Notes: a model not told the origin generated them from the sequence alone. DNA of 64,000 bases from CAIKNB01 sp964415965 (GCA_964415965.1 CAYQCK010000001.1:372001-436000); one strand, 5' to 3'. Positions 41,396 through 50,825 are shown, counted from the stretch's first letter. Numbers and translations: made by a program.

Positions 41396-43249
41396 TTGTT
41401 GTGCGCCCAGTTGCACGTAGACGCTTCTGAATATGGCGGCGGAGCCCAAATGAGCATCCGGACGGGCGAGGGGGGAGCCGAGAACATCGCCATCCAGGCC
41501 ACGAAGCTCCTGATTTTGCCGCGGTTGACCTTGACCAAGGTCGTTGAGGGCGGATCGGCTACGGCCGATGAATGGTCGTTCCATGTTTCGCCTTCGATCA
41601 ACGGCCAGTCCGATTTCCCGATCGCCGACGGACAGAATTCGGTCGTCATCGACAACATCGGACTTGACGGCAGCTACCAGATCACGGAGTCCGGCCCGAG
41701 CGGATATCAGTTCAAGGGCGGCTCCGGCGAAAATTGCGTTTTCAACGGGGCGACGGCTTCGACGACTCTCTACGCGGCCAAGCCCCAGCAGACCGCGACC
41801 TGCGTCTTCACCAACGAATACATCCCGGCGGTAGTCATGCCCAAGCTGACCGTCACCAAGGTGGTGGTCAACGATAACGGGGGGACGGCTGCGGTCTCGG
41901 ACTTCCCGTTGTTCGTGGACGGCAATCCCGTCACATCGGGCCAGCAGAACACCTTTGCCACCGGCACCCGCACGGTCAGCGAGACGAATAAGGCTGGTTA
42001 CAGCGCCACGTTCAGCGGGGACTGCGACAGCGCCGGCCAGGTGTCTTTGGCTGAAGGGGACGTGAAATCCTGCACCATCACGAACGACGACATCTACACC
42101 GCGACCACGGCGACTTTGACAGTCATTAAGAACGTCATCAACGACGACGGTGGCATAAAGACGCCGGGCGATTTCACGATTAATATCACGGGCACCAACG
42201 TCTCGAACTCGAGTTTCTCCGGTTCAGCTTCGGGCGTGGACGTGACCCTGGACGCGGGCTCCTACTCGGTCGACGAGAACGCTGACGCGGCTTATGCTAA
42301 GACCTTGGGCACGGGCTGCTTCGGCACCTTGGCCGCCGGCGAATCCGCGACCTGCACCATCACGAACGACGATATCAGCGCCAGCAGCACCTGGTCCGCG
42401 ACCACCGGTACGCTCGTCGTCATCAAGCAGGTCATAAACGACAATGGCGGCACCAAGACTCCGGGAGATTTCACGCTGACCGTCAACGGAACCAACCCCT
42501 CGCAGACGAGTTTTGCCGGTTCGTCCGACGGCGTTTCGGTCATCATGGACGCGGGCTCCTACTCTGTCGACGAGAATGCTGATTCAGGTTATGCCAAGTC
42601 CTTGGGCGATAATTGTTCAGGCACGCTCGCGGCCGGCGATACCAAGACGTGCATCGTCACGAATAATGATGTCTACACCGCAACCACGGGCACGCTGACC
42701 GTCATCAAGATCGTCATCAATGATGATAAGGGCGACAAGACGGCGTCTGATTTCAAGTTGGAAGTCAGCGGCACCGGTCCGACGCCTTCGTCCTTCGACG
42801 GTTCAAGCAGCGGTACGGTCGTCGTGCTCGGCGCGGGGAGCTACAGCGTCACCGAGAAAGGGTCTGGGAATTATGATGCCGCGTACAGCGAGGGCTGCTC
42901 GGGTACGATGGCGGCGGGCGAATCGCGCACCTGCACGGTCACGAACGACGACAAGAAGCCGGGCGGCGGAGGTGGTGGCGGGGGAGGCGGTTGGGAAGCC
43001 ACGACCGGTACCATCATGGTCTACAAGAACATCGACAGCGCCTATGGCGGCGAGGCCCATCCGTACGATTTCACGCTCGTGGCCAGCGGCACGAACCCGA
43101 CCCCGTCCACCTTCGCCGGTTCGAGCACCGGGACTGCGGTGACCGTCGGGGCCGGAGCCTATGGCGTGACCGAGACGCCTGCCGACGGCTACGTCGCGTC
43201 CTACGGCGAGGGCTGCTCGGGCACCATCGCGCCGCCGGCCAGACCGTGA
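41396..43249 (+). pseudogene. LPRTG adhesin, repeat fragment
   Basis: 617 residues in the third frame. Contains about five tandem prealbumin-like (SpaA-like) repeats of roughly 95 residues, each running from LTVIKNVINDDGG-type strands through GSYSVDENA to CSGTLAAG and CTITNDD. A Gly-rich linker (PGGGGGGGGGGW) lies before the last repeat. Such repeats build stalks of surface adhesins. The frame ends at 43249 in GTIAPPARP, where the repeat pattern predicts GTIA-x-AGQTVTC; the continuation is in the next frame, so one base seems to be missing around 43229-43240. Confidence 0.75.
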
Positions 43250-43260
43250 CTTGCGTCATC

Positions 43261-43959
43261 ATGAACCGCTACAGCCCGAACGAAACCAAGTCGGCCGACC
43301 TGTCGTTGACCAAATCGGCCAGCGCCTCGAGCATCCAATCCGGCACTAGCCTGGACTATCTCATCGGCTTGACCAACATCGGGCCTGATCCGGCGACGAA
43401 TGCCGAGGTCAGCGACGTCTTGCCAGCGGGCTTCGTCTACCAGTCTTCGGTCGCCAGCCAGGGTTCGTATTCTTCATCCACCGGCATCTGGAGCATCGGC
43501 CCCATGGCGGTCAATGCGACGGCCACCCTGAGCATCAAGGTCACGGTCACGGCGGCGGCCGGGTTGTACGTCAACACCGCCACGGCCACCGCCTTGGAAT
43601 ACGATCCGGTCCACGCGAACAACGTCGCCAGCCAGAGCGTCTCGGTCGTGCAGTCGGGCGGCCAGAATTCAGGCGGCGGGACCGTCACATATACCTACAC
43701 CAACCCGGGAGGCGGCGGCTTGAGCGCCGGAAGCGGTGGCGGAGCGACTGGTTTTGCGCCGGTCGTGGCCCCGCCTGCGCTGCCCGCGCCGCAGGTCTTG
43801 GGCGCCACGGATGAGGCGGCCCCGGTCGAGCCGGTTGCCGCACCGCCCGAGCCGAAAGTCTTGGGCGCGACCGACGAACTCCCGCGCACCGGTACGCCGG
43901 CTTGGCTTCTCCTGGCCGCGGTAGCCGGAGTCGCAGTTGCCTTGCGCCGCGAACGGTAA
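43261..43959 (+). pseudogene. LPRTG adhesin, C-terminal fragment with sorting signal
   Basis: 232 residues from the ATG at 43261; upstream in-frame codons (AGQTVTCVI) complete the preceding repeat. A DUF11 domain (SADLSLTKSASASSIQSGT...) is followed by a Gly/Pro/Ala-rich wall-spanning region with two KVLGATDE/QVLGATDE units. The sorting signal is LPRTG, a hydrophobic helix (WLLLAAVAGVAVAL) and RRER. This is a classical LPxTG-type anchor, with the sortase gene 20 bases downstream as its obvious partner. Confidence 0.8.
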
Positions 43960-43978
43960 ACGAGTAAAAACAGACGGT

Positions 43979-44563
43979 ATGGAGCCGGGGCACAAGATCA
44001 TAGCCGGTTCGCTTGCCGTCTGTTTTGTTATCGTCGTCCTGAACGCCGAGTATTTCTTGGCGCATCTCGGCTATCGCGTCGCCCCTCGTCCCGCGCTTGT
44101 CCAGACCGCGACCAGCACCGCCGAAACGACGGGCGAACCTGATCGGCTTTCGATCGCCAGCCTGGGCATAGAGGCGCCCGTGGTCTATATCGAAAATAAA
44201 GACGAAAAGACGTACCAGGCGGCGCTCAAGAAGGGCGTGGTCCATTTTCCGGGGACGGCCATGCCGGGCGAACCGGGGAACGTCTATATCTTCGGCCATT
44301 CGAGCGATTACGCCTGGGCTGACAGCCCGTATCGCGCCGTCTTCGCCTTGCTGACGGAGATTAAAATCGGCGACGGAATCAGCTTAAGCGATTCACGAGG
44401 CCGTATGTTCCGCTATCGCGTCACCGGCACCAAGGTCGTATCGCCGAAGGATCTGAGCGTCTTGGACCAAGGAGGATACAAAAAGAGGCTGCTGACCCTG
44501 CAGACCTCGTATCCGCTCGGCACGGCCTTGCGGCGGTTCATCGTGACGGCCGAAGCCGAATGA
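43979..44563 (+). CDS. Sortase-family protein with Ser in place of the catalytic Cys
   Basis: 194 residues. N-terminal helix (7-25), then the sortase fold: LSIASLGIEAPVV, GVVHFPGTAMPGEPGN, catalytic-type His107 (IFGHSSDYAW), and the strand that normally reads TLxTC. Here it is LLTLQTSYPLGTALRRFIV, so position 177 is Ser (codon TCG) where the nucleophilic Cys is expected. The Arg (185/186) is kept. Class D/E-like by size. It would anchor the adjacent LPRTG adhesin if active. It could be inactive, use Ser, or represent a CPR variant. Start at 43979; an in-frame earlier ATG overlaps the adhesin. Confidence 0.82.
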   Translation: MEPGHKIIAGSLAVCFVIVVLNAEYFLAHLGYRVAPRPALVQTATSTAETTGEPDRLSIASLGIEAPVVYIENKDEKTYQAALKKGVVHFPGTAMPGEPGNVYIFGHSSDYAWADSPYRAVFALLTEIKIGDGISLSDSRGRMFRYRVTGTKVVSPKDLSVLDQGGYKKRLLTLQTSYPLGTALRRFIVTAEAE

Positions 44564-45850
44564 TCACAGCCTGAGGAGCACCGCAGACAGCCCCATGACG
44601 ACCAGGGCGTGCATGATGATGGTGGGTTTTTGGACGTGGAACTTGACCAAGATGCTGATGAGCAAACAGGCGGCGAGGAAGACCAGGGTCAGGACGTAGA
44701 CTTGGCGGGCATTGTCGCGCAGGCCGGCGATTTCGATGAATCCGAACAGGCGGTAGCTCGGTTCGGGGGCGGCGGGCGCGAAAGCGTACAGCCCTTGGGC
44801 ATTGGCCGAAGGGGCGATGATGGCCAGCGTGTCGCCGGCATCCAGGCCATAACCGTTCCAGGCCGTCACCGACAGCGTCTCTCCGCCGGAGGATGCGGTG
44901 CGCGGATCGAAAGCCAAGATGGCGCGCCAAATCCGGCCGTCGTCCGTGGGTTCGAGCGCGGCCTGTTCGCTGCCGAGCTGGACCGCGGCGGACGAGGCAT
45001 TTTCGATGGCCAGCTCGACGGCGTAGCCTGGCCCTGCCGGCGTGATTTTCGCCGTGTTCCCGTCGATGGCCGGCGGCGTCGGTTTCTTGGGCTCGGGCGC
45101 TGCCGTTGTTGTCGCGTCTTTGGCTTTGGCCCCGGCGACCGTCCCTGACGTCGATTCGGGAGCCGCGGCGACCGGCTGCTTGGTCGTGCTGGGCGCGGCC
45201 TTGGCCGTCTCGGTCGCGGGGATATCCTTGGCGCCCGCCGGACGGCCGAACATCTGGACGACGATGACCGAGGGGTGGCCCTCGAAGACCCCCTCCGCGA
45301 TGCCGACGCCGATTTCCGTGAATTTAGGATTGACGATGTTGGCGCGATGGCTCGGGCTGGCCAGCCAGCCGGCGAAAGCGCCTTCAGCCGTGGTGTAGTG
45401 CACGGCCAGGTTTTCGCCGGAGACCGTGTAGGAGTAGCCAGCCTGCTTGATCCAGGCCCAAGGTGTGGTGCCGCTCGGACTGGTGTGGGCGAAATACTGT
45501 TTGGCCAGCATGTCCTCGGCTTTGGCTTGGGCTGCATTGGCTAGCCGGGAATTCTGCTTGAGGGTGGCCAGCCCCTGCTTGCCGCGGGCTTCGTTGGTCA
45601 GGGTGACGATGTTCGCCTGGGTAATCGCGCCGGATAAGACCGAATACGACGGCAAGACGAGAGAAATCGAGATGACGACCGCCTTAAGCAGCACGAGCGC
45701 GACGCTGTAGCCCAAAAGCACCCGGTGCTTGAGTACGTGCGGGATGTGGCCGTTGCCCTCGTGCGGGATGAAGTGGTCCTTGGCGTGCCGGTGGACCGTT
45801 TTGGCCGCGCGCACCAGGGGATGGCTCTTTTTCGTCGTATTCTTGGCCAT
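44564..45850 (-). CDS. Membrane-anchored CAP (SCP/PR1) domain protein
   Basis: 428 residues from the ATG at 45850. A basic, His-rich cytoplasmic tail, one helix (about 47-72), then a CAP domain: TLTNEARGKQGLATLKQNSRL, AEDMLAKQYFAHTSP, GENLAVHY and SPSHRANIVNPKFTEIGVG. A Thr/Ala/Lys-rich linker and a beta-rich domain follow (EPTDDGRIWRAILAF), then two C-terminal helices. CAP proteins act on or bind envelope components. Its stop codon abuts the sortase stop on the other strand inside TGATCA (44561-44566). An in-frame TTG at 45895 would lengthen the tail. Confidence 0.85.
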   Translation of the reverse strand: MAKNTTKKSHPLVRAAKTVHRHAKDHFIPHEGNGHIPHVLKHRVLLGYSVALVLLKAVVISISLVLPSYSVLSGAITQANIVTLTNEARGKQGLATLKQNSRLANAAQAKAEDMLAKQYFAHTSPSGTTPWAWIKQAGYSYTVSGENLAVHYTTAEGAFAGWLASPSHRANIVNPKFTEIGVGIAEGVFEGHPSVIVVQMFGRPAGAKDIPATETAKAAPSTTKQPVAAAPESTSGTVAGAKAKDATTTAAPEPKKPTPPAIDGNTAKITPAGPGYAVELAIENASSAAVQLGSEQAALEPTDDGRIWRAILAFDPRTASSGGETLSVTAWNGYGLDAGDTLAIIAPSANAQGLYAFAPAAPEPSYRLFGFIEIAGLRDNARQVYVLTLVFLAACLLISILVKFHVQKPTIIMHALVVMGLSAVLLRL

Positions 45851-46003
45851 GGCGTGTGGATGGGTCAACTTAGGCGGTTTTCCGCGTTCCGTCAACCATC
45901 AACTTGGCTTAGTTTAGCATACTAAATGGCGCCGCCCAATCGCATCGCCACCCTTGATTATTCTCCGGTTGGGTGATATCCTGCCTACGCCAACAGGATA
46001 TCT

Positions 46004-46077
46004 GGGGGCTTCGTTCAATGGTAGGACGCTGGTCTCCAAAACCAGCGACGTAGGTTCGATTCCTACAGCCCCTGCCA
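46004..46077 (+). tRNA. tRNA-Trp (CCA)
   Basis: Acceptor GGGGGCT/AGCCCCT (first pair G-U), D stem GTTC/GGAC, anticodon stem CTGGT/ACCAG with loop CTCCAAA (anticodon CCA at 46036-46038), T stem GTAGG/CCTAC with TTCGATT, discriminator G, encoded CCA. Confidence 0.95.
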
Positions 46078-46085
46078 GCACTAAA

Positions 46086-46105
46086 GTCGTCGCAAGACGG
46101 CTTTT
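46086..46105 (+). terminator. Terminator of tRNA-Trp
   Basis: GTCGTC/GACGGC stem with a GCAA loop followed by TTTT. Confidence 0.6.
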
Positions 46106-46106
46106 G

Positions 46107-46115
46107 TGTTAATGT
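46107..46115 (+). promoter_or_regulatory. Extended -10 promoter
   Basis: TGT-TAATGT ends six bases before the ATG at 46122; no Shine-Dalgarno, so probably leaderless. Confidence 0.55.
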
Positions 46116-46121
46116 CGCGCC

Positions 46122-46685
46122 ATGAGAAGTGCTTCACGAATTATATTAATATTCTTGTTTATTATTGTCTTTGGAGGGATTTTCCTTTTAACAAAAACAC
46201 CCAGCTATTCAGATGAGGAGTATGAAAAGCTTAAAGCCCCGATTATCCAAGAAGCTATCGCGAAAAAGGATTTTCATATCTGTGAACGCCTTCCGGAAGA
46301 GATTGAATTTCGATCATGTCCTGCCGTCTCATACTGCATGCCACTCGAAAAACGTCAGCCGGTTCAAGATTGTCTTTTCGCATATACGCTGACTTATCAC
46401 GATGTTGACGTTTGCGCATTCATGAATGAGCCGAATTGTTTTTCAGACATCGCATTAGCGAAAAAAGATCCCGAGATTTGTACGATGATCGATTCCACCC
46501 ATTCTTCGCATTGGCGATTTGAACGAAACCGGTGCATTGCCAACATCGCGAGCCTTCTATTCCCGAACGAGAATCCATGGACTCGGAAAATCTGTGACCT
46601 CATGGTTGAGGATGAGGGAAACGATTCTTACTTAAAAGACTGCAAAAGTCGAATTGATGCAAGTGACTCCGGTGAGCCATTCTGA
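46122..46685 (+). CDS. Exported cysteine-rich protein
   Basis: 187 residues. N-terminal helix (6-23) as signal anchor, then a soluble part with about ten Cys spaced in pairs (FHICERL, RSCPAVSYCMP, QDCLFAY, DVCAFMNEPNC, EICTMID, NRCIAN, KICDLM, LKDCKS), suggesting several disulfides. The repeated spacing of acidic residue, x, Cys in short helices hints at small tandem repeats. AT-richer than the flanks, like the next gene, so both may have been acquired together. Confidence 0.65.
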   Translation: MRSASRIILIFLFIIVFGGIFLLTKTPSYSDEEYEKLKAPIIQEAIAKKDFHICERLPEEIEFRSCPAVSYCMPLEKRQPVQDCLFAYTLTYHDVDVCAFMNEPNCFSDIALAKKDPEICTMIDSTHSSHWRFERNRCIANIASLLFPNENPWTRKICDLMVEDEGNDSYLKDCKSRIDASDSGEPF

Positions 46686-46689
46686 AGTT

Positions 46690-47862
46690 ATGAAGAAATT
46701 CTTCGCACTTGTGTTGCTCGCTCTGTTCGGTGTTGGCTGTAGTTTTGCGTCTACGGTGAGCCAGTCGTCCACGACATCGAGCGAATCTTCGGCTGTGGAC
46801 GCGCTGAAACCGAAAACGACCCCGGTTTCCGCATCCGCTACAGCTCCCGTCCAGACCCGCACTTCCAGGAAATTTTTAACCATCATGGCGGTCAACAATG
46901 GCGCGAGTTCGCGCTATCAGGACAATAGTTGGGAAAGGGTAATGAAATTCAAAGCAAACGATGTCTTGCAGATTTTTGAGGTGGCTATTTGGGATAACGG
47001 TGTGGCTGGAAACCCCAACAAAATCAGTCTGTACAAATTCGATAGCTCATTCGATCCGGATCGACCGCAATTTGCTGAAGGTGGGTCGGCATGGGTGGCA
47101 TATCGTGAGCGTTACAATATTTTGGACATTCAGACTCCACCGTCATGCAAGACGGCGCAGGGCGACGCATACTATGCCTGTAGCGCTGCCTATCTTGATG
47201 CATTTAAGAGAGTCTTCAGTAAGATCGTGTCGGATCAACCCGCGGATCACTATGGAATTAAATACGGAGGTCATGGATCGAATGCCGGATTATTTGAGAA
47301 CATGCTTTCTGAGGATGATTCGACGAGCTTCTTGTCATATGCGAACGACATTCTTGGTAGGAGGCTGGATTTCCTGGATTGGAGCACGAATTGCGACATG
47401 GGGAACTCCAGCGTGATTTCGAAAGAATATGAATATGCGGATTACATCCTTTCTTCCGATATACCGCGCGGCGGCTTCGCTGCAGACTGGGCGAATGATT
47501 ACGACCGCTTGAAGCCGGAGGCAAACCTGGGCAGATTCTTCAGTCCCTCAAAGACAATCCGACAGTCCCTGGTCGAGATGGTGGATTCGGAGAGGCGATT
47601 TTGGGAGACGGATACGACGAAAAACGACATGATAGCCAAGCGTCTAAAGCAGTCATTAAGCGTCTACGATACGAGCAGGTATCCGATTCTGGAAGCCTCG
47701 GTAGGTCTGGATAAGCAGCCCGCAGGAGACGTGTTGACCTATATTCGGTCTAATTATCCCGACCACGAACAGCAGTTCCATGACTTTCGTTTCCATTATG
47801 TGAGCAATAAGGATTTTTTTGCCTGGGACCATGACTCCAACGGATTTAAGAAGACGCCGTGA
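46690..47862 (+). CDS. Lipoprotein with clostripain (C11)-like features
   Basis: 390 residues from the ATG at 46690. Lipobox GVGC (Cys17). After a Ser/Thr-rich spacer the strand RKFLTIMAVNNGAS begins a caspase-like fold. YGGHGSNAG (His195) and LDFLDWSTNCDMGN (Cys235) match the His...Cys dyad layout of C11 peptidases (HGxG and DxCxM). A peptidase acting at the cell surface is plausible. The call rests on these two motifs only. It follows the Cys-rich gene by four bases and shares its lower GC. Confidence 0.58.
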   Translation: MKKFFALVLLALFGVGCSFASTVSQSSTTSSESSAVDALKPKTTPVSASATAPVQTRTSRKFLTIMAVNNGASSRYQDNSWERVMKFKANDVLQIFEVAIWDNGVAGNPNKISLYKFDSSFDPDRPQFAEGGSAWVAYRERYNILDIQTPPSCKTAQGDAYYACSAAYLDAFKRVFSKIVSDQPADHYGIKYGGHGSNAGLFENMLSEDDSTSFLSYANDILGRRLDFLDWSTNCDMGNSSVISKEYEYADYILSSDIPRGGFAADWANDYDRLKPEANLGRFFSPSKTIRQSLVEMVDSERRFWETDTTKNDMIAKRLKQSLSVYDTSRYPILEASVGLDKQPAGDVLTYIRSNYPDHEQQFHDFRFHYVSNKDFFAWDHDSNGFKKTP

Positions 47863-48001
47863 TGCAAATCTCGATGGATTGTTGTGGCAATGTGCTGCGT
47901 GAGCTTAAACATCGGCGGCCTGTGTTTGCGGAACCTGATAGGATGGATATTTTACGATGGGATTTTCCATGCTTTATCGCCAGAAAAAAATTTTAGTTAT
48001 A

Positions 48002-48007
48002 TATAAT
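48002..48007 (+). promoter_or_regulatory. TATAAT in an AT-rich tract
   Basis: Perfect -10 hexamer 34 bases before the start at 48041; no convincing -35. The spacer 47863-48040 shows nothing else. Confidence 0.4.
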
Positions 48008-48040
48008 ATATTTTTAGATTGAATCGTTTGTTGTCAAAAT

Positions 48041-48835
48041 ATGAATGAATCCAACCGAAAACTCTTGAAAATCACTGCGGCCGTGGGTTATGTCGCCATG
48101 GTCACGGTGAATTATTTGGCCAACGCCTTGCCGATCGGGGGAGTGACCACCGGCCAGGCTTCGGATGCCTATGCGAACCTGTTCACCCCCGCCGGGGTGA
48201 CCTTTTCGATTTGGGGTTTGATCTACCTGCTGCTCGCCGCGTATGTCGTTTTCCAGTTTGGGGTCTTCGGCAAAAAGAAGCGCAAGCTGGACGAGGGGCA
48301 ACTGGCCAAGATAAACGGATTGTTTTTGGCGACCTCGCTCACCAACATCTCCTGGATATTCGCCTGGCACTACGGCTTGATAGCGTTGTCCGTGCTGTTG
48401 ATGCTGGTGTTGCTGGTCAGCTTGATCAAAATAGCCGACCTGCTGGGGAAGATGGCTTTTTCGAAAATCGAGGCGATCTGCGTGCGCCTGCCGTTCAGCA
48501 TCTATTTCGGCTGGATCACCGTCGCCACCATCGCCAACATCACGGTCTTTCTGGTCAGCCTCAAGTGGGACGGTTTCGGCTTGCCCGAGCAGCTTTGGAC
48601 CGTCGCGATACTCCTGGTCGGGGCGGGCATCGGCATCTGGCGGATGCTGAAGGATCGGAATGTGCCTTATGGCTTGGTCGTGGTTTGGGCCTATTTGGGC
48701 ATCTTGTTGAAGCATGTGTCAGACGCCGGCCATGCCGGGCGGTATCCGAGTGTCATCGCGGCCGTGTCCGTCTCTTTGGTCCTGTTGTTGGTCAGCACGA
48801 TTTACGTGGCCCTCGGGAAAAAGAAACCAAACTGA
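48041..48835 (+). CDS. Tryptophan-rich sensory protein (TspO-related) membrane protein
   Basis: 264 residues with about seven membrane helices. VNYLANALPIGGVTTGQASD followed by LFTPAGVTFSIWGLIYLLL is the hallmark of the larger TspO/MBR-related family (FxPxxxxFxxWxxIY). Later WHYGLIALSV and FSIYFGWITVATIAN fit the same family. Ligand unknown; relatives bind tetrapyrroles or cholesterol. The dNK gene follows after about 100 bases, with its own -10. Confidence 0.82.
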   Translation: MNESNRKLLKITAAVGYVAMVTVNYLANALPIGGVTTGQASDAYANLFTPAGVTFSIWGLIYLLLAAYVVFQFGVFGKKKRKLDEGQLAKINGLFLATSLTNISWIFAWHYGLIALSVLLMLVLLVSLIKIADLLGKMAFSKIEAICVRLPFSIYFGWITVATIANITVFLVSLKWDGFGLPEQLWTVAILLVGAGIGIWRMLKDRNVPYGLVVVWAYLGILLKHVSDAGHAGRYPSVIAAVSVSLVLLLVSTIYVALGKKKPN

Positions 48836-48930
48836 TTCACAAACCGAGGATTGGGGTCGACCGCATTCGACTGAACGCGTCGGCCTTTTTTCCGCAGCCG
48901 CGCCCTCTTCGCATCCTGCGGCGCGTGGAG

Positions 48931-48936
48931 TAAGTT
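48931..48936 (+). promoter_or_regulatory. -10 element of the deoxynucleoside kinase gene
   Basis: TAAGTT ends six bases before the ATG at 48943, predicting a leaderless message. Confidence 0.45.
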
Positions 48937-48942
48937 ATCGCC

Positions 48943-49578
48943 ATGCAGATGTTCATCGCGGTCGCGGGCAACATGGGGGTCGGGAAGTCGACCTTCACGA
49001 GGCTTTTGGCCCAGACCCTGGGCGGCAAGCCGTATTTCGAGCCCACGACGGAGAACCCCTATCTTGCCGACTTCTACCGGGACATGAAGAAGTGGGCATT
49101 CCATTCGCAGATGTATTTCCTGGGTCGCCGCTTGAACGACCACGTCGTCATCCAGTCCGAAGAGGGGATATTGGTCCAGGACCGGAGCCTGTACGAAAAC
49201 GCCGAGATCTTCGCCCGCAACCTTTTCGAGCGCGGCTTCATCTCCGAACGCGACTGGGCCACCTATCAGGAAATTTATCGTACAGCGGTGGGCCTTCTGC
49301 GTCCGCCGGATCTCGTGATATATCTCCAGGCTTCGGTTCCGTCATTGGTCGAGCGCATCAAGCAGCGAGGCCGCGATTACGAACGGACCATCGACGCGGC
49401 TTACTTGCAGGGCCTGAATAGGCTGTATGAAAATTGGGCGCGGGATTTCCGTCTGGCCCCCGTCCTGACGATCCCCACTGAAGACGTCCGCTATCTCGAG
49501 AGCCCGGACGAGTACGGAAAGGTGCTGGAGCTCGTGAAGCGGCATCTCGGGGGTCTGCCGACGCCGTTGTTGGCCTGA
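48943..49578 (+). CDS. Deoxynucleoside kinase (dGK/dAK family)
   Basis: 211 residues. P-loop GNMGVGKS (9-16), substrate-site ENPYLADFY, DRS motif (Asp80-Ser82, LVQDRSLYENAEIF) and the LID region RIKQRGRDYERTID. It phosphorylates deoxynucleosides to monophosphates in a salvage pathway, which fits an organism lacking full nucleotide synthesis. Specificity (dA/dG or dC) cannot be read with certainty. Convergent with the lipoprotein at 49712. Confidence 0.9.
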   Translation: MQMFIAVAGNMGVGKSTFTRLLAQTLGGKPYFEPTTENPYLADFYRDMKKWAFHSQMYFLGRRLNDHVVIQSEEGILVQDRSLYENAEIFARNLFERGFISERDWATYQEIYRTAVGLLRPPDLVIYLQASVPSLVERIKQRGRDYERTIDAAYLQGLNRLYENWARDFRLAPVLTIPTEDVRYLESPDEYGKVLELVKRHLGGLPTPLLA

Positions 49579-49611
49579 CTGTCTCCGCGTCTGTTGACGG
49601 ACAGACCGATA

Positions 49612-49640
49612 AAAAGAGGCGCAGACTTTCGTCTGCGCCG
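49612..49640 (-). terminator. Terminator of the leftward lipoprotein gene
   Basis: On the minus strand GGCGCAGAC/GTCTGCGCC with a GAAA loop is followed by CTCTTTTTA; nine perfect pairs. Confidence 0.8.
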
Positions 49641-49711
49641 GGAGGAAGGGAAGCGGCTCGAAAAACTATGCCGTCAAACGGGTTTTTCGTGCAGCTTCTT
49701 GGGGGAGTGGC

Positions 49712-50620
49712 TCACCAGCCGCTGGACGAGCCGGAGATGAAGTCGTCGGCGGCGTCGCTCCATTCGTCGCCGCAGTTGGGCGCGAACGGGTCGGTCGAGC
49801 CGTCGCCCGGATTGTAGTTGAGGCACCAGTCGTGCTCCATGCAATCCTGGGTGTAGTAGCGGTTCAGGCAGTACCAGCTGTTGCACGGGCAGCCGGCGCC
49901 GCAGCGGCCTTCGCAGGACGGGGCCGTCAGGCCGCAGGCGAGATAAGCCGCGTGGTTGCCCTGGGAATCGTCCCAATAGGTCCAGGCGTAGCGGCTGCTG
50001 TAGGCGGCGGTGCGCTTGCACTGCCAGAGGTACTTGATGCCGTCGCCGCCGAGGGACATCGGCGTGATGGTCCCGTCGCCGCCCGCCGCAGGCTGGACGT
50101 TTTCGGCGTGGAGCGAGACGTAGACCGGAGCGACGGAGTAGTGGTCGGCGTAGCTGAAGAGCAGGCCGAGGGCGCTCTGGTTCGCCGCCTCGGGGTAGCC
50201 GAACTTCTTGGCGACCAGCTCTTCGTCCAAGCCCTTGAGCGCCTCGACCAGTCCGCCGATGGCCGCCTTGGACTCGGGTGTCTGGTTGGAATCGGCCACG
50301 AACAGCCCGTCGCCCTTGGAGTTGAAGTCGACCTTGCCGACCTCCATCTCGTCGAACTTGAACGTGACCTCCTTGCGGTCGATCTTCCAGAAGCTGCTGA
50401 AGCGCAGCGTCTTGCCGGCCGACTCGAAGGTGCCCTTGACGTTCACCGGGCCGAAGTCGTCGAAATGCAACGGGTTCAGCTTGTTGTCCGAGAGTTCGTG
50501 CCGCGTGTTGCCGGTGCTTTCGGAATCCTGTGTCCCGACGCCCCCGCCGCAGTTGCTGGCGACGAATGCGAGAGCGACGATGCCGAAAGCATACGAGAAA
50601 CGGTTGGCCAGACTCATCAT
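49712..50620 (-). CDS. Lipoprotein with phospholipase A2-like C-terminus
   Basis: 302 residues; AGGTAGGAAG precedes the ATG pair (50620/50617). Lipobox VASNC. The N-terminal 170 residues are beta-rich (GPVNVKGTFESAGKTLRFSS) and lack Cys. The C-terminal 67 residues hold ten Cys and the motif DCMEHDWC (His263-Asp264), the Cys-x-x-His-Asp-x-Cys core of secreted phospholipase A2, preceded by CEGRCGAGCPC. The Ca-binding loop of classical PLA2 is not obvious. If active, it would hydrolyse phospholipids outside the cell, of interest for a host-dependent bacterium. Confidence 0.62.
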   Translation of the reverse strand: MMSLANRFSYAFGIVALAFVASNCGGGVGTQDSESTGNTRHELSDNKLNPLHFDDFGPVNVKGTFESAGKTLRFSSFWKIDRKEVTFKFDEMEVGKVDFNSKGDGLFVADSNQTPESKAAIGGLVEALKGLDEELVAKKFGYPEAANQSALGLLFSYADHYSVAPVYVSLHAENVQPAAGGDGTITPMSLGGDGIKYLWQCKRTAAYSSRYAWTYWDDSQGNHAAYLACGLTAPSCEGRCGAGCPCNSWYCLNRYYTQDCMEHDWCLNYNPGDGSTDPFAPNCGDEWSDAADDFISGSSSGW

Positions 50621-50825
50621 CTTCCTACCTCAACCCTTTTCCAGACGTTGGACTGCTTGCGATCGAAGAAAAAAAGTGTGGGATTTTTCGTCGACCGGTC
50701 GTGAGTATACATTCGGATTACGGACCGAACAACGGTCAAGGTGTTAAAGGTAGTCCAGCGGCAGAACGATGGAGCGGAATTTTTCGGAAAATGTTTTAGG
50801 GATTTCAATAATTCCTGAAACGGAA

